DNA from: Hyphomonas johnsonii MHS-2
Lineage (GTDB): Bacteria; Pseudomonadota; Alphaproteobacteria; Caulobacterales; Hyphomonadaceae
Length of the DNA stretch: 64,000 bases
Direction: 5' to 3'
NCBI RefSeq assembly: GCF_000685275.1
Contig: NZ_ARYK01000006.1
Location: 62,001 to 126,000 of the forward strand
Positions 51,736 through 61,422 of the stretch are shown here, in pieces; the first letter of the stretch is position 1; each line of letters starts with the position of its first letter. The notes under the pieces are model-generated. The model saw nothing but the letters and a program-made list of their open reading frames with translations, was not told where the DNA came from and did no database searches. The translations under genes were made by a program, and so were the position numbers.

Positions 51736-52122
51736 ATGTGGCGCGTGATATTGTTTGCGATAGCGATACTGAATTTCGTGCTCGCTGCCTATTTGTGGTT
51801 CGCACCGCATGCCTGGTATGAGGGCACGCCCGGCGTTGCGATGATGGGGCCGTTCAACCTGCATTTCATCCGGGATGTGGCACTGGCCTACCTGGCCAGT
51901 GCGGCGGCGCTCGGCTGGGGCGCCTGGAAGCGCGATGTCACGGCGGCCGTGTTCGGCGCGGCCTGGCCCTGTTTCCATGCCCTGTTCCATGTCTGGATCT
52001 GGCTGGGGCGCGGTGTGCCATTCGATGAGATCGCGCTGGTCAACCTTGTCGGCATCCAGGTGCCGGCCTGGCTGGCCCTGACGGCGGCCCTGCAGTTTCA
52101 GTCCGGGCGGGCGGGTCGATGA
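51736..52122 (+). CDS. Small four-helix membrane protein of the ECF41 operon
   Basis: 128 residues with four hydrophobic helices (MWRVILFAIAILNFVLAAYLWFAPHAWYEG then LAYLASAAALGWGAW, VFGAAWPCFHALFHVWIW, VNLVGIQVPAWLAL). I do not recognise the family with certainty; it is DoxX-/DUF4345-like in look. The start at 51736 is set by AAGGAGA with six-base spacing; an upstream in-frame ATG (51709) falls at the predicted transcription start. ATGA overlap with the next gene. Confidence 0.72.
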   Translation: MWRVILFAIAILNFVLAAYLWFAPHAWYEGTPGVAMMGPFNLHFIRDVALAYLASAAALGWGAWKRDVTAAVFGAAWPCFHALFHVWIWLGRGVPFDEIALVNLVGIQVPAWLALTAALQFQSGRAGR

Positions 52123-52661
52123 TCCGCTGGTTCCTGAACAGGCAGGCGCGCGCATTCGGCCGACGCTACGATTATGACACGGCCTACATGCATGACGTGA
52201 TCAACGCGGCGCCGAAAGCAGGCATGCGCATGGCGGCGTTCCCTTATGCGACCGGCTTTCGCGGACCACCGGAGGCGGGTGAGGTTGTTGCCGGCGCCAT
52301 GCTGGCATCGACGCTGGACGGTGATTGCGGGCCGTGCGCGCAACTGGTTGTCGACATGGTCACGCAGGCGGGTGGCGACCCGGGAAAGCTGAGGCTGTGT
52401 GCCGAGGGCATGGATGCAGAAGCTGGTGATGTCGGCATGGGATTTCGCTTTGCGAAAGCGGCGATCTCCGGTGATCCGCTGGCGGATGACTTGCGCGCCG
52501 AGATCGAAGCCCGGTTCGGGAAGGAGGCGGTCATCGCCGCAGCGTTCGCGGCAGCGACGGGGAGGTGGTATCCTGTGTTCAAACGCGGCCTGGGTCACGG
52601 CGCAGCCTGCACACGGCTGCGGTTCGGTGATCGATCAGTGAATGTGCTCACGGTGTCATGA
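52119..52661 (+). CDS. AhpD-like/carboxymuconolactone-decarboxylase-type protein with CxxC
   Basis: 180 residues. The helical segment LDGDCGPCAQLVVDMVTQAGG contains a CxxC pair where AhpD-fold proteins have their redox cysteines, followed by the usual AAFAAATGRWYPVFKRGLGHGAAC. The match to AhpD is by motif and not by full alignment. In other bacteria ECF41 sigma genes are nearly always next to a carboxymuconolactone decarboxylase, oxidoreductase or epimerase (COE) gene, and this fills that place. Overlaps both neighbours by ATGA. Confidence 0.7.
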   Translation: MIRWFLNRQARAFGRRYDYDTAYMHDVINAAPKAGMRMAAFPYATGFRGPPEAGEVVAGAMLASTLDGDCGPCAQLVVDMVTQAGGDPGKLRLCAEGMDAEAGDVGMGFRFAKAAISGDPLADDLRAEIEARFGKEAVIAAAFAAATGRWYPVFKRGLGHGAACTRLRFGDRSVNVLTVS

Positions 52662-53539
52662 ATACGGCGACGGCGATCTTCGAGGCGGAACGACCGAAGC
52701 TGACCGCGCTCTGCTACCGGATGCTGGGTGAGCAGGCCGGCGCCGAGGATGCGGTGCAGGACACGTGGTTGCGGTGGTCTGCAGTTGAACCTGATGCGAT
52801 TGACAATCCGGCGGCCTGGTTACGCCGCGCAGCGACGAATATTGCGATAGATGCCCTGCGATCGGCGCGCGCCAAGCGGGAGGTCTATCCGGGGCCGTGG
52901 CTGCCCGAACCCCTGTTTCACGGTCAGGCGCAGGACGCTGGTGCGCGGTTCGAAATCGCACAGGAATGCGAGCTGGCATTGTTGTGGGCGATGGAGCGCC
53001 TGAGCCCTGCCGAGCGCGCGGCCTTTATCCTGCGCGAAGCATTCGATGCAGGATATGACGAGATCGCGGCGACGCTTGGAAAGTCGCAGGCGGCGTGCCG
53101 GCAACTGGTCAGCCGGGCGCACAGGCGCCTGCAGGAAAGCGGTCCGCGCTTCGACGCGCCGAACACCCAGGTGCGTGAATTGATCGCCCGGTTCCTGGCG
53201 GCTGTCGCCAATGAGGATTTCGAGACCGCCACCCGGTTGCTTGCGCCTGATGCCGTTGCGATCAGCGATGGCGGGCGCAAGGCGCGGGCGGCGCTGCGCC
53301 CCCTGATTGGCGCGGAGGAAATCATAACCGTGTTCGCGTCGGTGATGCGCAAATCCGGCGCCGAGGTTGGCTGGCGGCTGGAGATGGCAAAGGTCAATGG
53401 CGCACCGGCACTGGTGCGCTGGCTGGGAGGGCGGGTGGACATGGTGCTGACGCTCTCGCCGGACAGCGCCGGGCGGATTGCCTGGTTCTACATGATGCGA
53501 AACCCCGACAAGCTGCAGGGTGCGCCAGCCTACCAATAG
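52658..53539 (+). CDS. ECF41-group RNA polymerase sigma factor with fused SnoaL-like C-terminal domain
   Basis: 293 residues. Sigma region 2 (about 8-75, ALCYRMLGEQAGAEDAVQDTWLRW, AAWLRRAATNIAIDALRSARAKR) and region 4 (about 105-160, ALLWAMERLSPAERAAFILREAFDAGYDEIAATLGKSQAACRQLVSRAHRRL). The linker GPWLPEPL and, in the C-terminal NTF2/SnoaL-like domain, DGGRKARAAL and NGAPALVRWLGG are the ECF41 signature motifs. The fused domain takes the place of an anti-sigma factor. Last gene of a three-gene operon with an ECF41 promoter. Confidence 0.93.
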   Translation: MNTATAIFEAERPKLTALCYRMLGEQAGAEDAVQDTWLRWSAVEPDAIDNPAAWLRRAATNIAIDALRSARAKREVYPGPWLPEPLFHGQAQDAGARFEIAQECELALLWAMERLSPAERAAFILREAFDAGYDEIAATLGKSQAACRQLVSRAHRRLQESGPRFDAPNTQVRELIARFLAAVANEDFETATRLLAPDAVAISDGGRKARAALRPLIGAEEIITVFASVMRKSGAEVGWRLEMAKVNGAPALVRWLGGRVDMVLTLSPDSAGRIAWFYMMRNPDKLQGAPAYQ

Positions 53540-53997
53540 GTTTCCATGATCGCCTTCGCCCAGTCGGGTTCGCGCAAGACCCCGCGCGGCTGGAAGCCGG
53601 ACATGACAGGCTTGATGTCGAGCACAGGCGTGCCGTCAATGGCGTCGAGCCCCTTGAGGTGGAGGACGGTCCCGTCAACGGACAGGATCTCGCAGACCGT
53701 GGCACCGAGCCGATTGGGACGGTTCTTGCCGCGCTGGGCGAAGATGCCGATCTTCGGCCAGTCCGTGTTGCCGCGCGGGTGGCGCGCGCCGGTCACGATC
53801 TTCTCGTCCGGCACCTGGTCGAACAGGAAGATCACTTCGGCATGGGAGAACGTGTCGAGGCCCATCAGCGCCTCGTGGTCGAACACGGCCGTATCGAGTT
53901 CGATACGGGTCGGAACGGCGTCCCAGTCATCATCGATCGGGTCTGACCGGTCGCAGCGGACAATGCCGACCGGTTTGAGCGTGAACGAGCCTGCCAT
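53530..53997 (-). CDS. tRNA (N6-threonylcarbamoyladenosine37-N6)-methyltransferase TrmO-like
   Basis: 155 residues starting MAGSFTLKPVGIVRC, with AAGGAG upstream of 53997. The UPF0066/TrmO fold shows SHAEVIFLFDQVP, RHPRGNTDWPKIGIFAQRGKNRPNRLGATVCEI and LDIKPV. Methylates t6A37 in threonine tRNAs in E. coli; a role as a shorter SAM-dependent relative is possible. Convergent with the sigma gene (10-base overlap), divergent from LysR. Confidence 0.87.
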   Translation of the reverse strand: MAGSFTLKPVGIVRCDRSDPIDDDWDAVPTRIELDTAVFDHEALMGLDTFSHAEVIFLFDQVPDEKIVTGARHPRGNTDWPKIGIFAQRGKNRPNRLGATVCEILSVDGTVLHLKGLDAIDGTPVLDIKPVMSGFQPRGVLREPDWAKAIMETYW

Positions 53998-54109
53998 CGC
54001 GATTCTCCTTGTGGGGCGCCCGTGCCAGTCTAGGCATAAACGGTGAATTCCACCATCCGTCCCAATATCCACTTGCCGTAAGGTCAGAGACGCGCCACAA
54101 GCGCTCCCC

Positions 54110-55015
54110 ATGGATTGGGGAAAATTAAGATCATTTCATGCTGCGGCGGAAGCCGGCAGCCTGACCTCCGCGGGCGATCGGCTTGGCATTTCGCAGTCGG
54201 CTGTCTCGCGTCAGATCGCCGCGCTGGAAGAGCAGCTCGGCGTTTCGTTGTTCCAGCGCCATGCCCGCGGGCTGGTGATGACCGACAGCGGGCACACGCT
54301 GTACCGGTCGACGATGGAAATGGCCGCAGCAGAGGCGTTGGCGACGACCGCGCTCAAGGACCAGAAGGAAACACCACAAGGCGAGCTGATCGTGTCGGCC
54401 CCGGTGGCCTTCGGCTCGACCTGGCTGGTGCCACGCCTCGGCGGCTTTGCCCGCAAGCACCCGGACCTTCACCTCGACCTGCGCCTCGACGACAAGGAAT
54501 ACGACCTCCTGAAACTGGAAGCCGAATGTGCGATCCGGCTCTGGGCAGCCGACAAGGCCGACCTGATCCAGCGCAAGCTCGGCACGGTGGCGACAAGCCT
54601 GTACGCCTCGCCGGAATACCTGAAGGAGAAGGGCGTCCCGCGCACCCCGCAGGACCTCGATAATCACCGCATCATCGCGTATGGCGACGAGGCCTCGCTG
54701 CTGCACGTGATGAGCTTTGCCAGACGGGTGGGGCGTGATGACAGCCCGCCGCGGCCAGCGGCCCTGAAGGTGAACAACGTGTTCGCCATGCTCCGGGCCG
54801 TCGATGCCGGGCTCGGCATTGCCGATGTGCCGGACTACATGGTGGCCGCGATGCCGCGCCTGGTGAAATTGCTGCCCGAGCATATCGGGCCGATCTTCGA
54901 TCTGTATTTCGTCTATCCGAGCGATTTGCGCCGGTCCAAGCGGGTTGCGGCATTCCGGGATTTCGTGACCCAGGAAACGGAACCCCTGCGCAAATCACCC
55001 ATGCGTCACCGGTAG
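54110..55015 (+). CDS. LysR-family transcriptional regulator
   Basis: 301 residues. N-terminal winged helix: LRSFHAAAEAGSLTSAGDRLGISQSAVSRQIAALEEQLGVSLFQRHARGLVMTDSG, complete. The effector domain (about 90-295) is of the two-lobe periplasmic-binding type. In this subclass the regulator often controls a divergent gene; the divergent gene here encodes the TrmO-like protein. Confidence 0.92.
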   Translation: MDWGKLRSFHAAAEAGSLTSAGDRLGISQSAVSRQIAALEEQLGVSLFQRHARGLVMTDSGHTLYRSTMEMAAAEALATTALKDQKETPQGELIVSAPVAFGSTWLVPRLGGFARKHPDLHLDLRLDDKEYDLLKLEAECAIRLWAADKADLIQRKLGTVATSLYASPEYLKEKGVPRTPQDLDNHRIIAYGDEASLLHVMSFARRVGRDDSPPRPAALKVNNVFAMLRAVDAGLGIADVPDYMVAAMPRLVKLLPEHIGPIFDLYFVYPSDLRRSKRVAAFRDFVTQETEPLRKSPMRHR

Positions 55016-55067
55016 TGCCAATTCTGTAAGGCTGCAGAAATGCATGGGTGAACTGCGGCGACGCAAC

Positions 55068-55095
55068 TTGCGCAGCGAGTCGCAATGATTATGTA
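55068..55095 (+). promoter_or_regulatory. Candidate promoter of the small RNA
   Basis: TTGCGC (55068-55073), 16 bases, TATGTA (55090-55095). A GAGTC site (a CcrM-type GANTC) lies in the spacer at 55077-55081. Transcription would begin near 55102. Confidence 0.4.
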
Positions 55096-55101
55096 GGGTG
55101 C

Positions 55102-55213
55102 ATGCCAAGGGTCCCGGGCATTTCCCGATCCTTCCTCCGATTGGGCGTTTCCTCCCCCTTCGGGACCCGATACTCAAGCCCGGCGCGATCCTTCGCTGCC
55201 GGGCTTTTTTTTT
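55102..55213 (+). ncRNA. Candidate trans-acting small RNA with anti-Shine-Dalgarno (CCUCC) loops
   Basis: About 112 nt. Hairpin 1: CCCGAU (55124-55129) pairs with AUUGGG (55140-55145), leaving the loop CCUUCCUCCG. Then single-stranded CGUUUCCUCCC. Hairpin 2: UCCC (55153-55156) with GGGA (55162-55165). Hairpin 3 is the terminator AGCCCGGC (55177-55184) with GCCGGGCU (55198-55205) and a run of nine T. Exposed CCUCC in loops is the design of alphaproteobacterial ar14 and cuckoo-type sRNAs that block ribosome-binding sites. No ORF with a ribosome-binding site fits this stretch. Start is inferred from the -10 element. Confidence 0.55.
55177..55213 (+). terminator. Rho-independent terminator of the candidate small RNA
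   Basis: Eight-base perfect stem AGCCCGGC/GCCGGGCT, 13-nt loop, T run at 55205-55213. On the opposite strand there is no T tract, so it is oriented for plus-strand transcription. Confidence 0.85.
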
Positions 55214-55222
55214 GCCTGCCAC

Positions 55223-55804
55223 TCAGCCTCCCGTGACGTGGCTGTAGAAGATCGACACCCCGATCGCGACCAGGACAAGGCCGCCGCCGATCTCGGCGCG
55301 CTGACCGAAGCGGACGCCGAGCGCCGGACCGATGGAAAAGCCGAGCGTGCTGATGACGAACGAGGTGAGGCCGATGGCGAGGGCGAGCCAGGCGCTGGTG
55401 CCGGCAAGTGCCATGGCGACACCGACAGCGGCGGCATCGACGCTGGTGCCAATTGCGGTGAGGAGGGTGAGAAGGGGGGAGGCGCGCTGCTGTGCGGCGG
55501 GCTCGCCGGGCACCTCGTCGGGATGATCGCCAAGGCCTTCGCGGATCATGTGCGCGCCAATGGCGGCAAGCAGGATGAGGGCGATCCAGTGGTCGACGAC
55601 TTCGGCATACGCCGCGACGCTGCGGGCGAGCCCCCAGCCGAGCAGGAACATGAGGCCTTCGCTGAGGCCGAAGACGGCGCCGACGCGGACGGCCTGGCCG
55701 ATATTGTGCGTCCGCTGGCGCGATCCGCGCGCCAGGGCGGCGGCGAACGCATCTGTCGACAGGGCAAGGCAGACCAGCGCCAGCGTCAGAAAAGCGTGAA
55801 TCAA
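55223..55804 (-). CDS. mntP: Manganese exporter
   Basis: 193 residues, six helices, MntP family: LALVCLALSTDAFAAALARGS with the Asp of the first metal site, then AIGTSVDAAAVGVAMALAG with the second Asp-containing repeat. Exports Mn2+ from the cytoplasm. The start is TTG at 55804 (LIHAFLTLAL), with GGAG nine bases upstream; no in-frame ATG or better start is near. Downstream of dps by 56 bases on the same strand, so cotranscription with dps is likely. Confidence 0.92.
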   Translation of the reverse strand: MIHAFLTLALVCLALSTDAFAAALARGSRQRTHNIGQAVRVGAVFGLSEGLMFLLGWGLARSVAAYAEVVDHWIALILLAAIGAHMIREGLGDHPDEVPGEPAAQQRASPLLTLLTAIGTSVDAAAVGVAMALAGTSAWLALAIGLTSFVISTLGFSIGPALGVRFGQRAEIGGGLVLVAIGVSIFYSHVTGG

Positions 55805-55860
55805 GGGGCGGTCTCCAGATCAGGGGCCGCCCCCCGATTGTCACAGGTCTGGCGCCGACG

Positions 55861-56325
55861 CTAGAGGTTGGCGCGCAGCATCCATGCCGTTTTTTCCGAA
55901 ATGTCGGCGCGGCGGGTCATCAGGTCGACGGTGACAATGTCGTTATTGTCCTCGGCAATCTTGAGGCCTGCCTTGGCGGCGCGGCTGATCGCTTCGTGAC
56001 CCTTGACGAGATTGGCCAGCATCGCGTCGGCGTCCGGCACGCCATTGTCGGGCTTGATGGTCGCGTTCGCCATCATTTCCGCCGAGGAACCGGGCGCGAA
56101 GTGGCCAAGGGCACGGATGCGTTCGGCAATTTCGTCGAGGGCGGTCCAGAGCTCTGTATACTGGGTCATGAACATGGTGTGCAGCGAATTGAAGCGCGGC
56201 CCTGTCACGTTCCAGTGGTAGCCATGAGTCTTGACGTAAAGCGCATAGGTGTCGCCGAGCAGAACGCGCAGCGCCTGGGCGGAAGATTCGCGGGCTTTTT
56301 CGTTGAGGCCGATATCAATGGGCAT
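55861..56325 (-). CDS. dps: Dps family ferritin-like DNA-protection protein
   Basis: 154 residues. Helical ferritin fold with the intersubunit ferroxidase ligands in THGYHWNVTGPRFNSLHTMFMTQYTELWTALDEIAERIRALG: His and the following Asp/Glu. Forms 12-mers that oxidise Fe2+ with H2O2 and protect DNA. A short N-terminus without a basic tail suggests weak DNA binding. First gene of a dps-mntP pair. Upstream there is an imperfect palindrome GTATAGATGCATTCCATAC (56337-56355) close to the start. Confidence 0.94.
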   Translation of the reverse strand: MPIDIGLNEKARESSAQALRVLLGDTYALYVKTHGYHWNVTGPRFNSLHTMFMTQYTELWTALDEIAERIRALGHFAPGSSAEMMANATIKPDNGVPDADAMLANLVKGHEAISRAAKAGLKIAEDNNDIVTVDLMTRRADISEKTAWMLRANL

Positions 56326-56556
56326 GTGTGTCTCCTGTATAGATGCATTCCATACGTTGCAGATGGTGATTTGATCCCATTACACCAATCTATTTTGTCC
56401 TCACTTGATATAGGTCTAATCAATGGCAAAGGAATGGTGTGGTTCGTTCCGGATCAAGCCGCCGGGAGGAACTGGAGTTTGTCAGTTCTTCTTTGGTCCA
56501 ACATAGTGAATGCAGAACCGACCTGAAGAGTTTGTCGCGCCTGTCGGAGAAGACGT

Positions 56557-57612
56557 ATGCCCTTGGTCACTGCAAATAATTTCTCCAGCCGGACATGGCT
56601 GGTGACTCCCGAGCTTCTCGGTGTGCTCAATGGTGAAGGCTATTTCAAGGGGACCAATCCGGCCTGGTACGCCACGCTTGGGTGGACACCTGCAGAAATC
56701 GAGCAGCACATGTTCCTGGATTTTGTCCACCCGGATGATCACGCAAGGACCCGGGAGGCCTTCGTTGCCATCCAGCAGGGCGAACCCATTCTCATGTTCG
56801 AGAACCGCTACAGGCACAAGGACGGCAGCTATCGCTGGCTGTCGTGGAATTGTGTGCCGGAAGAAGGCCTGTTCTACTGTAGCGCCAGAGATGTCACGCG
56901 GCATCACGACAACCTGTCTGCGCTGTCCAGCCGGGAAGAGGAAGCCAGATTCCGCGAGCAGTTCATTGCCGTGCTGGGGCACGACCTGCGCAATCCGCTG
57001 AGTGCGATTTCGTCGGCAATCCGTATCGTGTCACGCGAACCGCAATCGGAAAAGGCGACCCAGGTGCTCGACAGTGCGCGCGGTTCCGTCACACGAATGG
57101 CGCGCCTGATCGACGACCTGATGGACTTCGCCCGGTCACGCCTGGGCGACGGCATCTCGCTTGAAAAAGCCGCGCAGCAGGCGCTCGCGGACTCGCTTCG
57201 TCGCACCGTTGACGAGATCCGCCTGGCGCACCGCGGGGTGACAATCGAGGAGACCTTCTCTTTCACCGAAGGCGTGATGTGCGACGCCGACCGGTTGCAG
57301 CAATTATTGTCCAACCTGCTGTCCAATGCGGTCAAGCATGGCGATACGAGTGGATCGATCCGCGTGCATGCGATCGATCAGGCGGACGATTTCGTCCTGT
57401 CGGTGGCAAATTCCGGCGAGATGATTCCTGACGATGTCATGGGGAACCTGTTCAGGCCGTTCGTTCGCGGCGAAATGCAGGCATCGCAACAGGGCCTGGG
57501 GCTCGGCCTGTTCATCGCCAGCGAAATCGCCAAGGCGCATGGCGGCCGTCTCGACGCCAGGTCCGACCCGCGCGAAACGGTGTTTGAGTTCCGGATGCCG
57601 CGGCGCGCCTGA
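56557..57612 (+). CDS. PAS-domain sensor histidine kinase
   Basis: 351 residues. PAS domain about 10-118 (LLGVLNGEGYFKGTNPAWYATLGWTPAEIEQHMFLDFVHPDDHARTREAF; EPILMFENRYRHKDGSYRWLSWN). HisKA with His142 in IAVLGHDLRNPLSAISSAIR, and HATPase_c with NLLSNAVKHGD (N box), SVANSGEMIPDD (G1) and GLGLGLFIASEIAKAHGG (G2). No transmembrane segment, so it senses inside the cytoplasm. No response regulator is adjacent. Start has GGAGA upstream. Confidence 0.93.
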   Translation: MPLVTANNFSSRTWLVTPELLGVLNGEGYFKGTNPAWYATLGWTPAEIEQHMFLDFVHPDDHARTREAFVAIQQGEPILMFENRYRHKDGSYRWLSWNCVPEEGLFYCSARDVTRHHDNLSALSSREEEARFREQFIAVLGHDLRNPLSAISSAIRIVSREPQSEKATQVLDSARGSVTRMARLIDDLMDFARSRLGDGISLEKAAQQALADSLRRTVDEIRLAHRGVTIEETFSFTEGVMCDADRLQQLLSNLLSNAVKHGDTSGSIRVHAIDQADDFVLSVANSGEMIPDDVMGNLFRPFVRGEMQASQQGLGLGLFIASEIAKAHGGRLDARSDPRETVFEFRMPRRA

Positions 57613-57633
57613 CCCGTCCGTGTCCGACGTGGA

Positions 57634-58869
<1,236 letters not shown>

Positions 58870-59115
58870 TTAAAAATATTTCATACCTGCGAAGGCATTA
58901 GTCTGCGCGGCTTCCGGCGGCAAGTATATCCCCCATGCCGCACTGAATATTACAGAACGCAGGGAATGTGCCCGCAAGCAGCCGATTGCCGCAATATTCT
59001 GCCAAATGGATCAATTTTAACAGGTTTGTTTATCCGTTTTTGAACCAAAGCTGCGATGATGCGGGATCGTGAACGTGTGCGGCATTTCGGCTCCGGACAC
59101 AAAGGACGTAGGAAA

Positions 59116-59436
59116 ATGGCGACCCAGTCAGTTAACAGTCCCTTCCTGCCAATTTGGGAGGCGATGGTCCAGGAATCCAAGGATGGTCTGGCAGACCTGC
59201 TGCTCCTGTTGTCGCGTGCAAGCGACACGGAGCGGACGATTGGCCTGTGCCTGTTCGCCTTCATATTCATGCTGCTCATGCTGCGCCCACCGAAGGAGCG
59301 GAACCGGACATCCAGCACCGGGCGGGAATTCGGGTTCGCGCTCATCATTATCGTCGTGCTGGGCTTCGGCGTCGGCTGGATGTTCGATGGCACGCTGAGC
59401 GTGCCGGACATGTCGACAGTGCGGGCCTGGTTCTAG
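59116..59436 (+). CDS. Uncharacterised 106-aa protein with two transmembrane helices
   Basis: 106 residues beginning MATQSVNSPFLPIWEAMVQ, with AAAGGA at 59101-59106 upstream. Two helices, TIGLCLFAFIFMLLMLRPP and FGFALIIIVVLGFGVGWMFDG, with a positive loop between. No family recognised. It lies 40 bases before uvrC in the same direction. Confidence 0.6.
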   Translation: MATQSVNSPFLPIWEAMVQESKDGLADLLLLLSRASDTERTIGLCLFAFIFMLLMLRPPKERNRTSSTGREFGFALIIIVVLGFGVGWMFDGTLSVPDMSTVRAWF

Positions 59437-59475
59437 GCCTCGCAAGGCGGGCTGGCAGGCGCTATCTATACACTC

Positions 59476-61350
59476 ATGGATTCGCATGATGCCGATGTCC
59501 CAGCCATTCGCGGTGTGGATGTCATCAAGGACAACCTGAAACGCCTGCCCGGCAAGCCTGGCGTCTATCGCATGTTCGGCGATGGCGGCGAGGTGCTGTA
59601 CGTGGGCAAGGCGCGCAACCTGAAGGCACGGGTGGGGAGTTATGCGCGCCTTGGCGGGCATACGCAGCGGATTGCGCGGATGATCTCGTTGACGCGGCGG
59701 ATGGAATTCGTCGTGACCGAGAGCGAGACCGAGGCGCTGCTGCTGGAAGCAAGCCTGATCAAGAGCCTGAAGCCGCGCTTCAACGTGCTGCTGCGCGACG
59801 ACAAGTCGTTTCCCTATATCCTGATCCGCCGCAATCATGAGGCACCGCAGATCAAGAAATATCGCGGCGCCAAGCATAATGAGGGCGATTATTTCGGGCC
59901 CTTCGCCAGTGCCGGGGCGGTGATGCAGACGCTGGACACGCTGCAGAAGGCCTTCCTGCTGCGCACCTGCGAGGACAGCGTGTTCAATGCCCGCGCGCGG
60001 CCCTGCATGCTGCACCAGATCAAGCGTTGTTCGGCGCCGTGCGTCGGGCTGATCTCGACAGAGGACTATGCTGCACTGGCCGATGAGGCGGCCGACTTCC
60101 TGCGCGGGAAGGGGGCCGACCTGCAGAAGCGGCTGGCGGAAGAGATGGATGCCGCCGCTGAGGCGATGGAGTTCGAGACGGCGGCGCGGCTGCGCGACCG
60201 GATCCGGGCGCTGGCGCATGTGCGCGCGACGCAGGACGTGAACCCGGATGGCCTCGAGGAGGCGGACATTTTTGCCATCGCCATGGAGGGCGGCGTGTCG
60301 TGCGTGCAGGTCTTCTTCATCCGTGCCGGGCAGAACTGGGGCGCGACAGCGCACTATCCGCGTCACGACGGCGGCGAGACAGCGGAGGAAGTGCTCGGCG
60401 CGTTCCTTGTGCAGTTCTATGACAAGCGGCCTGCGCCGAAACTCATACTGGTCAATGAATGGCCCGACCAGGGCGAACTGATCGCTGAGGCGCTGGAACT
60501 GAAAGCCGACCGGAAGATCGAGATTCGCCGGCCGGAGCGCGGTTCCAAGCGGGACCTTGTCACCCAGGCGGCCCGCAGCGCGACCGAAGCGGTGACCCGC
60601 AAACTGGCCGAGACGGCAAGCCAGGCGCGGCTGCTGGACGAAGTGCAGAAAGTGTTCGAACTGGACAGCCCGCCGCAACGCATCGAGATCTACGACAACT
60701 CGCACATTCAGGGCACGAACGCTGTCGGCGGCATGGTGGTGGCCGGGCCGGACGGGTTCATGAAACAGGCCTATCGCAAGTTCAATATCAAGGACACGAC
60801 CATCGAGCCGGGCGACGATTACGGCATGATGCGCGAAGTGATGCGGCGACGGTTTGCGCGCGGCCTGAAGGAGAAGGCGGTCGGTAATGACCGCAACTGG
60901 CCGGACCTCGTGCTGATCGATGGCGGGCTTGGGCAGCTGAATGCCGTGCTTGAGGCGCTCGCCGATCTCGGACTCGGCCCGCAGGATGTGACACTGGTGT
61001 CGATCGCCAAGGGTGTCGACCGGAATGCCGGGCGGGAACAATTCTTCCGGCCGGGGCGGGCGCCGTTCAAGCTGCCGGAGACGGCGCCTGTGCTTTACTA
61101 CCTGCAGCGCCTGCGCGACGAGGCGCACCGCTGGGCCATCGGCGCCCACCGGGCCAAGCGGTCGGCCGAGATTGCCCGCTCGCCGCTTGACGAGATCGAG
61201 GGCATCGGCCCGGCGCGCAAGAAGGCGCTGCTGCAGTATTTCGGCTCGGCGCGCGGCGTGTCACGGGCCAAGGTGGCCGACCTGATGGTTGTTGAAGGCG
61301 TCAATGAGGCGCTGGCCGAACGCATTTACGGGCATTTCCACAGCGGCTAG
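59476..61350 (+). CDS. uvrC: Excinuclease ABC subunit C
   Basis: 624 residues. N-terminal GIY-YIG nuclease ([25 protein letters not shown]) for the 3' incision, a Cys-rich zone ([28 protein letters not shown]), the UvrB-contact UVR motif ([27 protein letters not shown]), the RNase H-like C-terminal nuclease with [18 protein letters not shown] and [10 protein letters not shown] for the 5' incision, and a C-terminal helix-hairpin-helix pair ([37 protein letters not shown]). Works with UvrA, UvrB and UvrD in nucleotide excision repair. No Shine-Dalgarno is obvious before ATG 59476; TATCTATAC lies just upstream. Confidence 0.96.
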   Translation: MDSHDADVPAIRGVDVIKDNLKRLPGKPGVYRMFGDGGEVLYVGKARNLKARVGSYARLGGHTQRIARMISLTRRMEFVVTESETEALLLEASLIKSLKPRFNVLLRDDKSFPYILIRRNHEAPQIKKYRGAKHNEGDYFGPFASAGAVMQTLDTLQKAFLLRTCEDSVFNARARPCMLHQIKRCSAPCVGLISTEDYAALADEAADFLRGKGADLQKRLAEEMDAAAEAMEFETAARLRDRIRALAHVRATQDVNPDGLEEADIFAIAMEGGVSCVQVFFIRAGQNWGATAHYPRHDGGETAEEVLGAFLVQFYDKRPAPKLILVNEWPDQGELIAEALELKADRKIEIRRPERGSKRDLVTQAARSATEAVTRKLAETASQARLLDEVQKVFELDSPPQRIEIYDNSHIQGTNAVGGMVVAGPDGFMKQAYRKFNIKDTTIEPGDDYGMMREVMRRRFARGLKEKAVGNDRNWPDLVLIDGGLGQLNAVLEALADLGLGPQDVTLVSIAKGVDRNAGREQFFRPGRAPFKLPETAPVLYYLQRLRDEAHRWAIGAHRAKRSAEIARSPLDEIEGIGPARKKALLQYFGSARGVSRAKVADLMVVEGVNEALAERIYGHFHSG

Positions 61351-61422
61351 GCCCCGGACCCGCGGCTTGCGGCGCCGGAACATCCGGTTGATGATCCCGG
61401 AATTGGTTTCGGGAGCCTCGAC

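Noticed and set aside
55805-55860. Manganese (yybP-ykoY) riboswitch upstream of mntP
   Set aside because: Only 56 bases separate dps and mntP; too short for the riboswitch and no conserved loops are visible.
56400-56425. FNR/FixK-like box (TTGAT...ATCAA) near 56405-56423
   Set aside because: The half-sites are nine bases apart rather than four.
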